From JABIDZ01 sp964619405 (GTDB lineage Archaea > Iainarchaeota > Iainarchaeia > Iainarchaeales > JAAZKV01), in the NCBI GenBank assembly GCA_964619405.1, contig CAZUCF010000011.1, forward strand, positions 1-30,226: 30,226 nucleotides of DNA, given 5' to 3'. How positions within the stretch are numbered: the stretch's first letter is position 1; the number at the start of each line of letters is the position of its first letter. Positions 6,563 through 13,639 of the stretch are shown here, in pieces. A model generated the notes under the pieces. The model saw only the letters and a program-made list of their open reading frames with translations, searched no databases and was not told the DNA's origin. Made by a program: the position numbers and the translations under genes.

Positions 6563-7411
6563 CTATTTTTTTAATCCGCCAACCATATCATCTATTTGTT
6601 CAAAAACTTCTTCTTCAAAAATATCATTTTCGTTTTTTCTTTTTTGTGAACTAGCTTTTTGTTTTGCAATTTCATTTGCACCTTTTTTTAGTTCATTTTT
6701 AATCTTTTCAATTTCATCGCTTTTTTGAATTGCTTGTATTTTTCCTTCAATTGAAATTATTTCACTTTTTATTTCACTACTAATTTTTCTAAAAGTATTT
6801 TCATCAATTTTTCTTTTCAAATAACTTTTTTCAGATATTTGTAATTCCAAAACCTTTTTTTGTTTCTCTTCTAATAATCCTTTCAATATTTTTCGTTTAT
6901 TTTCAGAAATCTTATCTAAATTTTTTAATTCATCTTTGCTCAAAACCGCTTTGTTTTTAAAATCAATTTTTGCTTCAACACTAATCAATTCAGTATTTTT
7001 TTGTTTTGATATATTATCAAAAGTCATTTTATCAATTTTATTTTTTAAAAATTGTGTTTCAGCTATTTTTAATTCATTATTTATAAGTTCTCTTTTTTCT
7101 TTAAAGTTTTCTTGAACAGCTTTTTTTTCATTCACAAATTTTTCTTTAATTTTTTCTTTTTTTGTTTCATTCATTATTGGTTTTTGCATTCCTCTATTTC
7201 TTTTATTAGAATTAATAGCAACCAAAGCAACTATTAATATAAAAATAAGAATTATTCCTGTAATAGTGAGTATGGTCACATCAATTTCCAAAACAAGGTC
7301 TTCTGTTAAAACCATGACTCCATCAGTAACAATTGTTTGAATAAAGATTATTCCTGTGAAAGTTATTATTAAAAGTATTAACAAAATTATTGAAATTATT
7401 TTTTTATTCAT
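6563..7411 (-). CDS. Membrane-anchored coiled-coil protein with a duplicated 38-residue unit
   Basis: Two hydrophobic segments (about 5-27 and 45-67) are followed by a long, Lys/Glu-rich helical region to residue 282. Inside it a unit is repeated: residues 112-149 (with LKNKIDKMTFDNIS) and 188-225 (with LKRKIDENTFRKIS), each ending in ISVEAKI or ISIEGKI. The pattern K-I-D-x-x-T-F-x-x-I is common in helical cytoplasmic domains of archaeal membrane proteins of unknown function. The topology is probably both termini inside with a short loop outside. The C-terminus (FEEEVFEQIDDMVGGLKK) is acidic. No enzymatic motif is seen; a scaffold or membrane-organising role is possible. Confidence 0.6.
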   Translation of the reverse strand: MNKKIISIILLILLIITFTGIIFIQTIVTDGVMVLTEDLVLEIDVTILTITGIILIFILIVALVAINSNKRNRGMQKPIMNETKKEKIKEKFVNEKKAVQENFKEKRELINNELKIAETQFLKNKIDKMTFDNISKQKNTELISVEAKIDFKNKAVLSKDELKNLDKISENKRKILKGLLEEKQKKVLELQISEKSYLKRKIDENTFRKISSEIKSEIISIEGKIQAIQKSDEIEKIKNELKKGANEIAKQKASSQKRKNENDIFEEEVFEQIDDMVGGLKK

Positions 7412-7591
7412 ATAATGAGTAATCCATTTGCTAATAAAAAGCTTTTCTTTAAAAGTTTAAATAGAAAAACAAAAGAAACAATTAAATAATACTAAAACAT
7501 ACTTTGTTTATGAAATTTTTTGTGTTAAAAAAATAAGGTATTAATGTGAAAATGTTTTTATTAAATAATTTTAAGTTTTTTGTTGGTGTTT

Positions 7592-8521
7592 ATGGATATT
7601 ATTAATAAAACGGTTAGTGATCTTAAATCATTAAAAATTCAAGGTGCAACTAATGTTAGAAAAAAAGGTTTGGAGTCTCTTTTAAAAGCAACAATTAATA
7701 GTAAAACAACGAATGAAAAAGATTTTAGAAAAGAATTCTTGAATAATACTACAAAATTATTTCATGCTAGGCCTACTGAACCTGAATTACGAACTTCTTT
7801 AAGGGTTGTTAAAAAAAATATTTCTCAAAAAGATTTGTCTTTAGTTGAAATGAAAAAAATTGTTAGAAAAACTATTATTGGTTATGAAAAAAACAGAAAA
7901 ATAGCTATTGAAAAAATGTCTATGTATGGTGCAGAATTAATTGCACCAAATTCCACAATAATGACTTTGTGTCATTCAAGTACTGTTGTTAAAACACTTT
8001 TGAAAGCAAAAAAAAAGATTTCTCATGTTTATTGTTGCGAAACAAGACCTCGTTTTCAAGGTAGGATTACTGCAAAAGAATTAGCTAAAGCAGGAATAAA
8101 AGTTACTTTAATTGTTGATAATGCTGCTTCTACTGTATTAAAAAAATGTGATTATTTTTTTACTGGCGCGGACGCTTTTCTTGCTGATGGTGATGTAATA
8201 AATAAAATAGGTACTAATCAAATAAGTGTTCTTTGTAAGAAATATTCTACAAAACATTTTGTGATTTTATCAACACATAAATTTGAACCTAGCTCTTTTT
8301 TTGGTAAAGATGAACCTATTGAACATAGGGATGAAGAAGAGGTTCTAGAAAAAAAAATTAAAGGTGTTAATATTTTGAATCCTGCTTTTGATAGAACGGA
8401 TTCTTCTTTAATTGAAGGTATTGTTTGTGAAAAAGGAGTTTTTTCACCGCAATTGCTTGCAGGAAAATTATATGATGAATTAAAATTAGACAAATTTGAA
8501 AAAGATTTTTTGAATTTATAA
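7592..8521 (+). CDS. Ribose-1,5-bisphosphate isomerase
   Basis: It converts ribose 1,5-bisphosphate to ribulose 1,5-bisphosphate, the middle step of the archaeal AMP pathway. The 309-residue protein belongs to the eIF2B alpha/beta/delta fold. It has an N-terminal helical part, then TLCHSSTVVKTLL with the catalytic-type Cys, CCETRPRFQGRITAKELAKAG (phosphate binding) and DYFFTGADAFLADGDVINKIGT with the acidic residue. The pairing with AMP phosphorylase 80 bases downstream on the same strand separates it from methylthioribose-1-phosphate isomerase and true eIF2B subunits. An upstream TTG at 7580 is in frame, but the ATG at 7592 next to GGTG (7585-7588) is more likely. RuBisCO, the next enzyme, is outside the window. 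Confidence 0.85.
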   Translation: MDIINKTVSDLKSLKIQGATNVRKKGLESLLKATINSKTTNEKDFRKEFLNNTTKLFHARPTEPELRTSLRVVKKNISQKDLSLVEMKKIVRKTIIGYEKNRKIAIEKMSMYGAELIAPNSTIMTLCHSSTVVKTLLKAKKKISHVYCCETRPRFQGRITAKELAKAGIKVTLIVDNAASTVLKKCDYFFTGADAFLADGDVINKIGTNQISVLCKKYSTKHFVILSTHKFEPSSFFGKDEPIEHRDEEEVLEKKIKGVNILNPAFDRTDSSLIEGIVCEKGVFSPQLLAGKLYDELKLDKFEKDFLNL

Positions 8522-8601
8522 CTTTTTACAAACAATTATAAATAACTTTAACGTATTTTAGTTATTGGTTTTTTAAGGTTGATTTTAGGTTAGTGATTTG
8601 A

Positions 8602-10128
8602 ATGATTTATTCTAAAACAATGAAGGTTAAAGAGTTTTCAATTTCTGCTGGAAAATTTATTTGTGTTTTAAATGAAGTTGATTCGAATGATTTGGGGGTT
8701 TTTCCTGGTGATAGAGTTGAGTTAGAAAACAAAAAAAATGGTAAAGTCGCTGTTGCAATAGTTGATACTACTTCTAGTGAGGTTAATGAGAAAACAATTG
8801 GGCTTTTTGATGATTTAATTAAATTATTAAAAACAAAAAATAATGACTTGATTAATATTAGGGCTACGCCTCCATTGAAAAGTTTAGAGTTTATTAAAAA
8901 GAAACTTAATGGGGATAAATTAAATGGTTTTGAATTAAAAGAAATTGTAAAAGATATTGCGGATAATAGATTAAATGATATTGAAGCAAGCGCTTTTATT
9001 GCTGCTGTTTATATTCGCGGTTTTGATTTAGATGAAACAACTGAAATAACAAAGGCATTGATAAATAATGGTAAAAGAATTTCTTTTAACAAGTCACCCA
9101 TTGTTGATAAGCATAGTATTGGTGGTGTAAATGGCAGAGCAACAATGATTATTACTCCTATAGTTGCTGCTGCTGGATTGTATATGCCAAAAACTTCTTC
9201 AAGGAGTATTACTAGTGCGGGTGGTACAGCAGATGCAATGGAAGTTCTTGCGCCAGTTGATTTGGATTTTGATAAAATAAAAAAAATTACTGAAAAACAT
9301 GGTGCTGTGATTGTTCATGGTGGAGCAGTTGATTTAGCTCCTGCAGACGACAAAATAATACGTATTAGACACCCATTAGCTTTGGATCCTGAAGGAATGT
9401 TAATTGCTTCTGTTCTTGCAAAAAAAGCTAGTGTTGGGAGCAAGTATGTTGTTATTGACTTGCCTGTTGGGCAATCAGCAAAAATAAAAGAAAAAGGCTA
9501 TGCAATGAAAATGGCTAAAATGTTCGTTCAAGTTGGAAAAGAAATTGGTATTGAGATAGAAGCAGTTGTGACAAATGGTGATGAACCCTCAGGATTAGCT
9601 TTTGGCCCAGCACTAGAAGCAAAATATGTTATGGAAATTTTGGAATGTAAAAGATTTGATAATTTGGCACAAAAGAGTTGTGAATTAGCTGGAGCAATTT
9701 TTGAACTTTCTGATCTTGCAAGAAGTGGAAAAGGATATGAGTTGGCTGTTGACATTTTGCGTTCAGGAAAAGCATTAGAAAAAATGAAGGATATTATTCA
9801 TGCTCAAGGAGGAAAAATTGATTCAAGCACAAAAATAATTTTGTCTCCTTTAAACAAAGAAATAAGAGCAAAAGAAGATGGAGTAATACAATCCTTTAAT
9901 TTAAAATTTTTGACTACTATTGCAAGAATGTCAGGTGCTCCTGCAAACAAACTTGCTGGTGTTCTTCTAAATAAAACAGAGGGAGAAAAAGTGTTTAAAG
10001 GAGATTTAATTATGACTATTTTTGCTGAGAATAAACAAAAACTTGATTCTGCTTTCGAGTACTCAATGGAAAATGTGCCTTATTGTTTCAAAAGAATAAT
10101 TTTGAGTTCAATTCGTGATTCAGATTAA
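8602..10128 (+). CDS. deoA: AMP phosphorylase
   Basis: It cleaves AMP (and other NMPs) with phosphate to ribose 1,5-bisphosphate and a base, feeding the isomerase encoded just upstream. The 508-residue size is that of archaeal AMP phosphorylases, longer than bacterial thymidine phosphorylase because of an N-terminal domain (about 1-85). The core shows the family signature around 170-215: DKHSIGGVNGRATMIITPIV, PKTSSRSITSAGGTADAMEVL; later VHGGAVDLAPADDKIIRIRHPL and GDEPSGLAFGPALEAKYVMEIL. GTGAT at 8593-8597 gives a weak ribosome site for the ATG at 8602. The gene is probably co-transcribed with the isomerase. Confidence 0.93.
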   Translation: MIYSKTMKVKEFSISAGKFICVLNEVDSNDLGVFPGDRVELENKKNGKVAVAIVDTTSSEVNEKTIGLFDDLIKLLKTKNNDLINIRATPPLKSLEFIKKKLNGDKLNGFELKEIVKDIADNRLNDIEASAFIAAVYIRGFDLDETTEITKALINNGKRISFNKSPIVDKHSIGGVNGRATMIITPIVAAAGLYMPKTSSRSITSAGGTADAMEVLAPVDLDFDKIKKITEKHGAVIVHGGAVDLAPADDKIIRIRHPLALDPEGMLIASVLAKKASVGSKYVVIDLPVGQSAKIKEKGYAMKMAKMFVQVGKEIGIEIEAVVTNGDEPSGLAFGPALEAKYVMEILECKRFDNLAQKSCELAGAIFELSDLARSGKGYELAVDILRSGKALEKMKDIIHAQGGKIDSSTKIILSPLNKEIRAKEDGVIQSFNLKFLTTIARMSGAPANKLAGVLLNKTEGEKVFKGDLIMTIFAENKQKLDSAFEYSMENVPYCFKRIILSSIRDSD

Positions 10129-10245
10129 TAAGTCATTTAATTAATTTTAATAATAGTTAAAAAAATTTTAGAATTAAAATAATAATTAAATTATATAGAA
10201 TAAATCAAATTTTTTTAATAATTTTTTTGTTTTTTATTATTCTTT

Positions 10246-11070
10246 TTATGAAATTATTTTTTTGAATATTTTTAATAGTTCTTCAGGGCTCAATAAGTAA
10301 ACTTTTTTGTTTTTTAAAATCATTTTTTCAAAATCAATTTTTTTTAAATTCAATTTTTTTTCAATAAAAGGTTCTGCTTGTTTTAATGCTCTTGACAAAT
10401 CCTTATTTTTATGCCTAAAAATTTCTTTTACAAAAATAAAAAAATTTTCTGATTTTTCTTTTCTATTAAACTCAATTTTAACAATTTCACTTAAACAATT
10501 AGGTATTGGAAAAAAAGATTCTTTGGATATTTTTTCAAGAATATTTATTTTTGAATTAAGATTTAATATAACAGTTAAAAAACCATATTCTTTCATTCCT
10601 TCAAAAGCATTTATTTTTTCAACAAAACCATTATCTAATACAAGAACAGCTAATTCAATATTTGATTTAATTATTTTTTCAATTATTTCTGTGGACAAAT
10701 GATATGGGGGTAATGAAACAACCTTATTAATATTTAATTTTTCAAAATCTTGGTTTAAAATATTATCATTAACTAAAACTAATTTATTTTCTTTTATTTG
10801 CTTTTCAAATTTTTTTTTGAGAATATCAAGCATTATCTCATCTTTTTCTACAGCAATAACCTTGCTTGTTTTTAATAATTTTTCAGTTAAAAAACCAGTT
10901 CCGGGTCCTATTTCAAGAACAACATCATTTTTGTTTAGTTTAGCAGACTTAGCCAAAAAAATTAGTAGTGCTTCGTTTATACAAAAAAATTGTGATAACT
11001 TTTTTTCAGGCCTAAAATGATATTCTATCATTAAATTCTGTAATTCTTTTAACAGAGTCATTTCTACCAA
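10246..11070 (-). CDS. ksgA: 16S rRNA dimethyladenosine transferase (KsgA/Dim1)
   Basis: The family dimethylates two adjacent adenines in the 3' hairpin of 16S rRNA during 30S maturation. The 274-residue protein shows QFFCINEALLIFLAKSA, the SAM loop VVLEIGPGTGFLTE (about 50-63), VIAVEKDEIM with the ribose-binding Glu, and a C-terminal helical domain (FRHKNKDLSRAL). Motif IV, normally N-L/I-P-Y, reads S119-L-P-P-Y123, so the Asn that contacts the target adenine is Leu at the aligned place. It is the last gene of the rpl21e-rpoF-DUF655-ksgA operon, five bases after DUF655. Operon position supports the assignment; the altered motif leaves activity open. Confidence 0.88.
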   Translation of the reverse strand: MVEMTLLKELQNLMIEYHFRPEKKLSQFFCINEALLIFLAKSAKLNKNDVVLEIGPGTGFLTEKLLKTSKVIAVEKDEIMLDILKKKFEKQIKENKLVLVNDNILNQDFEKLNINKVVSLPPYHLSTEIIEKIIKSNIELAVLVLDNGFVEKINAFEGMKEYGFLTVILNLNSKINILEKISKESFFPIPNCLSEIVKIEFNRKEKSENFFIFVKEIFRHKNKDLSRALKQAEPFIEKKLNLKKIDFEKMILKNKKVYLLSPEELLKIFKKIIS

Positions 11071-11075
11071 TTTCC

Positions 11076-11687
11076 TTAATATCTTCTTCTTTGAAAGAAT
11101 TGTGTTCTTGGTGCAGTTGGTGGTCTAACAAAAATATAGTGTTTGTCTTCAGGGTCCTCTAATTCTTCAACAATTCTTTTAGCAATTGATTTTTTTGGAT
11201 CGGGAACACTCTTTACTCTTTTTATCAAGTCTTCAAAATTATCAAACAACTTTTTTTCTCTTTCTTTTAAAACTTCAAGCATGTGTTTTTTACCGAAACC
11301 AGGTAATAATTCTAATTGATGTCTTTTCAATGAAATTGCTCTTGCATTATTAATAAATTTAACATATTTTTCATTATCTTTGCTTATTATATCCTCAACA
11401 ATAGTATTTAATTCGGATAAAGAATTTGATGTTAAATCTTTAAAATAAATTCTCCCTTTTATTAAATCAACTTTGTTTCTATTCTCTTTTCCAATAATAA
11501 TTTCTTCGCCAATGCTAAAACTTGCGCCTGTTTTTGGAGTTACTTCTAATAAAGTAAAATATTCTTTTCCAATTACTTGTGCTATTGGTTCTGATTTTGA
11601 TGCGGATGGCTTTCCAGATGGCATGTAATCTAATACAATTGCTTTTTCTTCTGTTTTTTGAACAAATTGTTTGTCTTTTTCATCCAT
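11076..11687 (-). CDS. DUF655 nucleic-acid-binding protein (OB + helix-hairpin-helix)
   Basis: The 203-residue protein is the archaeal DUF655 family, conserved between rpoF and ksgA. Residues 14-95 form an OB-like barrel (KAIVLDYMPSGKPSASKSEPIAQVIG, then SFSIGEEIIIGK). The segment about 133-165 has a helix-hairpin-helix, HQLELLPGFGKKHMLEVLKERE. The C-terminus PPTAPRTQFFQRRRY is basic. A role in RNA or ribosome assembly is likely from the context but not proven for the family. An ATG 16 codons upstream (11735) would add a hydrophobic stretch; the start at 11687 is preferred because GGAG lies at 11697-11700, nine bases before it. Confidence 0.88.
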   Translation of the reverse strand: MDEKDKQFVQKTEEKAIVLDYMPSGKPSASKSEPIAQVIGKEYFTLLEVTPKTGASFSIGEEIIIGKENRNKVDLIKGRIYFKDLTSNSLSELNTIVEDIISKDNEKYVKFINNARAISLKRHQLELLPGFGKKHMLEVLKEREKKLFDNFEDLIKRVKSVPDPKKSIAKRIVEELEDPEDKHYIFVRPPTAPRTQFFQRRRY

Positions 11688-11768
11688 TTTTTTTAACTCC
11701 AAATAAATTATGATTAATACAATATAAAAAACCATTTTTTTAGAAAAAAAGTATTAATTCTGGTTTTT

Positions 11769-12116
11769 TTACACTTTTTCCCCAAACTTTTTTGTTTGGG
11801 CGAGAATCTGATTAATTTCTTCTTCAGTTACTTCAACATCTTTTGGAACAAATAATCTTACTTGTTCAGCATTAATTGGTAAAGTATAAACTATTTGGTA
11901 TAATACTTCTTTATTTTCTTTTAAAAAAGAAATTTCTTTTAAAGAATTTAATAATTCTTCTGATTGTTTTTGAGTTAGTTTAGAAAATTTTTCAACATAT
12001 TTCATTGTTAATTCTTGCTCGTAATTAAGTTCTTTTTCGGCTTTTCTTCCATTAATTATTTCTTTTACTTCTGCCAAAGTAACTGGCTCCATTTTCAAAA
12101 CATTTTCTTCTCTCAT
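11769..12116 (-). CDS. rpoF: DNA-directed RNA polymerase subunit F (Rpo4/RpoF)
   Basis: RpoF pairs with RpoE to form the stalk of archaeal RNA polymerase. The 115-residue protein fits the family: EPVTLAEVKEIINGRKAEKELNYEQELTMKYVEKF, then a HRDC-like helical half (LTQKQSEELLNSLKE, KENKEVLYQIVYTLPINAEQVRLFV). It starts one base after the L21e stop codon (TAATATG), so the two are translationally linked; AGGTTGA inside the L21e end may serve as a weak ribosome site. A Met at residue 9 is an alternative start. Position between rpl21e and DUF655 is the standard archaeal order. Confidence 0.93.
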   Translation of the reverse strand: MREENVLKMEPVTLAEVKEIINGRKAEKELNYEQELTMKYVEKFSKLTQKQSEELLNSLKEISFLKENKEVLYQIVYTLPINAEQVRLFVPKDVEVTEEEINQILAQTKKFGEKV

Positions 12117-12117
12117 A

Positions 12118-12417
12118 TTATTTCAACCTTTTTAAATGAACTGAATTTGTAACAACTACAAACATTTTTTTACCTTTTTTTAATTCAACTTCAAAAGAAT
12201 TTCCTCTTTTATTTTTTACATACCCTGTTTGCCCATGAAAACTCTTGTCGGGTAAACCATTATGATAACTCGAATCTATTACTACTTGTACTTTGTCACC
12301 AATACTAAATTCTTCCATTATCTTGTTAACAGTGACTTTTGGTCCTGTTTTTTTGAACTTTGATCTTGTTTTTCCTCTTTTCCCTGGTTTTCTGCCACCA
12401 GTACTTATTTTTGCCAT
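12118..12417 (-). CDS. rpl21e: 50S ribosomal protein L21e
   Basis: This is a 99-residue archaeal/eukaryotic ribosomal protein of the large subunit that is absent from bacteria, so it is a good domain marker. Diagnostic segments are GKRGKTRSKFKK at the N-terminus, FSIGDKVQVVIDSSYHNGLP, FHGQTGYVKNKRGNSFEVEL and a final HLKRLK. It leads the operon with rpoF, DUF655 and ksgA. A good Shine-Dalgarno (GGTGA, 12424-12428) sits six bases before the ATG, so unlike several neighbours this mRNA is leadered; the promoter TATA is about 80 bases upstream. Confidence 0.96.
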   Translation of the reverse strand: MAKISTGGRKPGKRGKTRSKFKKTGPKVTVNKIMEEFSIGDKVQVVIDSSYHNGLPDKSFHGQTGYVKNKRGNSFEVELKKGKKMFVVVTNSVHLKRLK

Positions 12418-12491
12418 TAAAAATCACCAATCAAACAATAAAATATTTTTCTTTAAACAAAACGCTAACTAATAACAAATATTGAATAGAA

Positions 12492-12512
12492 AAGATTTAT
12501 AAAGGATTTTAC
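12492..12512 (-). promoter_or_regulatory. Promoter of the rpl21e-rpoF-DUF655-ksgA operon
   Basis: The minus strand reads AAAATCCTTTATAAATC: a BRE-like AAATCC and a TATA box TTTATAAA. The start should fall near 12473, leaving a 5' leader of roughly 55 bases that ends in the GGTGA ribosome site. Fifteen bases (12495-12509) are identical to the promoter at 30-44. The 29-bp array at 12528 lies just upstream. Confidence 0.6.
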
Positions 12513-12527
12513 TGACAGAAAATTGTA

Positions 12528-12624
12528 ACAATAAAAAAGTGATTGTAGTTATTTTTACAATAAAAAAGTGATTGTAGTTATTTTTACAATAAAAAAGCGA
12601 TTGTAGTTATTTTTACAATAAAAA
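12528..12624. repeat. 29-bp tandem array upstream of the L21e operon
   Basis: Units starting with ACAATAAAAAAG begin at 12528, 12557 and 12586, with a partial fourth at 12615. Each contains ATTGTAGTTATTTTT, the core shared with the array at 5798. ACAAT and ATTGT alternate along the array, so each ATTGT can pair with the ACAAT before or after it to give small hairpins. Copies differ by one base (GTG or GCG). It lies between the zinc-ribbon gene's stop and the operon promoter, so it may terminate the former or affect the latter. Confidence 0.85.
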
Positions 12625-12721
12625 TATTAATTTTAATTAAATTTGTTAAAATAATTATTCGGTTGTGAAAAATTAATTATTAATAAATTTTTTTTGTGAT
12701 ACAAAGTTTTGCATTTTTTCA

Positions 12722-13201
12722 TTAATCAACTTTTTTTATTTTTTCATCCAATTTTTTTATTTCTTTTAAAGAAACTTTTATTTGTTCTTTATCTTCTTTT
12801 TTTCTTGAAAAAAATTTAACAAGAATAATTGTAATAAATAATATAAACCCAATAACAAATATTTGTGCTATTTCAAAAATATTTTCTTCAAAAAGAATGG
12901 AAATTATTGTTAAAATTATTGAAAATAAAAAAAAGATAATAACAATTTTTAGAAACCAAGTATGTTTTTTAAAAATTTTTCCTTGTGATTCTAAAGGAGT
13001 TATTTTTTTAATATTATTTTTTTTAATACATTTTGTGCAAAGAAAACCTTTTTCGGTTTTGTAAATGCAATTAACACAAACTGTTTTCCCGCAATTTTGA
13101 CAAACATAACCATTTGAATCTGAAAATGGTGGTGCGCCATTGTGGCAAGGACACCAACGAGCCCAATTTTGAGTGGTTTCAAGAACAAATTTTTTTTGCA
13201 T
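12722..13201 (-). CDS. Zinc-ribbon membrane protein of unknown function
   Basis: The 159-residue protein begins with Cys/His clusters: CPCH at about 17-20, then CQNCGKTVCVNC and CTKC (34-58). These eight or so ligands could hold two zinc ions in a B-box/RING-like or double zinc-ribbon arrangement. Two hydrophobic segments follow at about 82-103 and 110-130, then a Lys/Glu-rich cytoplasmic tail (KIKVSLKEIKKLDEKIKKVD-like). Zinc ribbons before membrane helices are common in archaeal proteins of unknown role. The region downstream holds the 29-bp array, so it is not co-transcribed tightly with L21e. No function is proposed. Confidence 0.6.
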   Translation of the reverse strand: MQKKFVLETTQNWARWCPCHNGAPPFSDSNGYVCQNCGKTVCVNCIYKTEKGFLCTKCIKKNNIKKITPLESQGKIFKKHTWFLKIVIIFFLFSIILTIISILFEENIFEIAQIFVIGFILFITIILVKFFSRKKEDKEQIKVSLKEIKKLDEKIKKVD

Positions 13202-13300
13202 ATTTATAGGATTATTTTATTGTATTTATTTGTTTGTTTTAAGAATAAGTAGCATTTAATTCGTGCTAATAAAATAAAATAGGTTTTTACTTAATAATTT

Positions 13301-13427
13301 ACTTTTTTGCTTGAGCTTTTTCTAAAAGCTCACGGGCTTGAGCCCACTCTTTTGCTTGAGCTTTTTCTAAAAGCTCACGGGCTTGAGCCCACTCTTTTGC
13401 TTGAGCTTTTTCTAAAAGCTCACGGGC
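13301..13427. repeat. 45-bp tandem array abutting the tRNA-Arg 3' end
   Basis: Nearly three copies of a 45-bp unit, in register at 13311, 13356 and 13401, run from 13301 into the last bases of the tRNA gene (13423-13427). Read as the tRNA, each unit starts with GCCCGTGAGC, so the first copy's start is the tRNA end itself. Each unit holds an 8-bp hairpin, GAGCTTTT-AGA-AAAAGCTC, and copies one and two add a GGGCT-CA-AGCCC hairpin. The units are much richer in G+C than other intergenic DNA. They would be transcribed as the tRNA trailer. Confidence 0.9.
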
Positions 13428-13559
13428 CTGGAGGGAATCGAACCCTCGACCTACTGCTTGCATAACCGCTCTGTTGAGTGAAACGAAGACAGTGCTTCGC
13501 TCCCGCTCGGCGAAAGGAGCGTTAGAAGGCAGTCGCCCTATCCACTAGGCTACAGGCCC
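13423..13559 (-). tRNA. tRNA-Arg(TCT) with a 64-nt intron
   Basis: The minus strand gives a cloverleaf: acceptor GGGCCTG with CAGGCCC, D arm GCCTAGTGGATAGGGC, anticodon stem ACTGC with GCAGT, loop CTTCTAA (anticodon TCT), T arm GAGGG-TTCGATT-CCCTC, discriminator G. Exons total 73 nt, so the insert in the anticodon loop is 64 nt (about 13459-13522 if it lies at the usual 37/38 position; the A-runs allow 36/37 or 38/39 too). TAAC/GTTA and CGCTC/GAGCG pair at the intron base, but I could not draw a canonical bulge-helix-bulge. No CCA is encoded. It reads AGA codons, which are abundant here; ArgRS is encoded 1 kb away. Confidence 0.9.
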
Positions 13560-13639
13560 ATTTAAATGGTTTGTTAGTACTTTGTATTAACTAATAAATG
13601 TTGTTTCAAACCAACTTTTTAAAAGTATTGTTTTTTGTT

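Noticed and set aside
7415..7489. A 24-codon plus-strand ORF (MSNPFANKKLFFKSLNRK...)
   Set aside because: It overlaps the promoter region of the coiled-coil membrane gene, has no ribosome site and no recognisable features; chance ORF.
11688..11735. Signal peptide on the DUF655 protein (MVFYIVLIIIYLEL...)
   Set aside because: It comes from an upstream ATG; the Shine-Dalgarno GGAG supports the later start, and the family is cytoplasmic.
13301..13427. CRISPR array
   Set aside because: The repeats are directly adjacent with no variable spacers and no cas genes; a simple tandem array fits.
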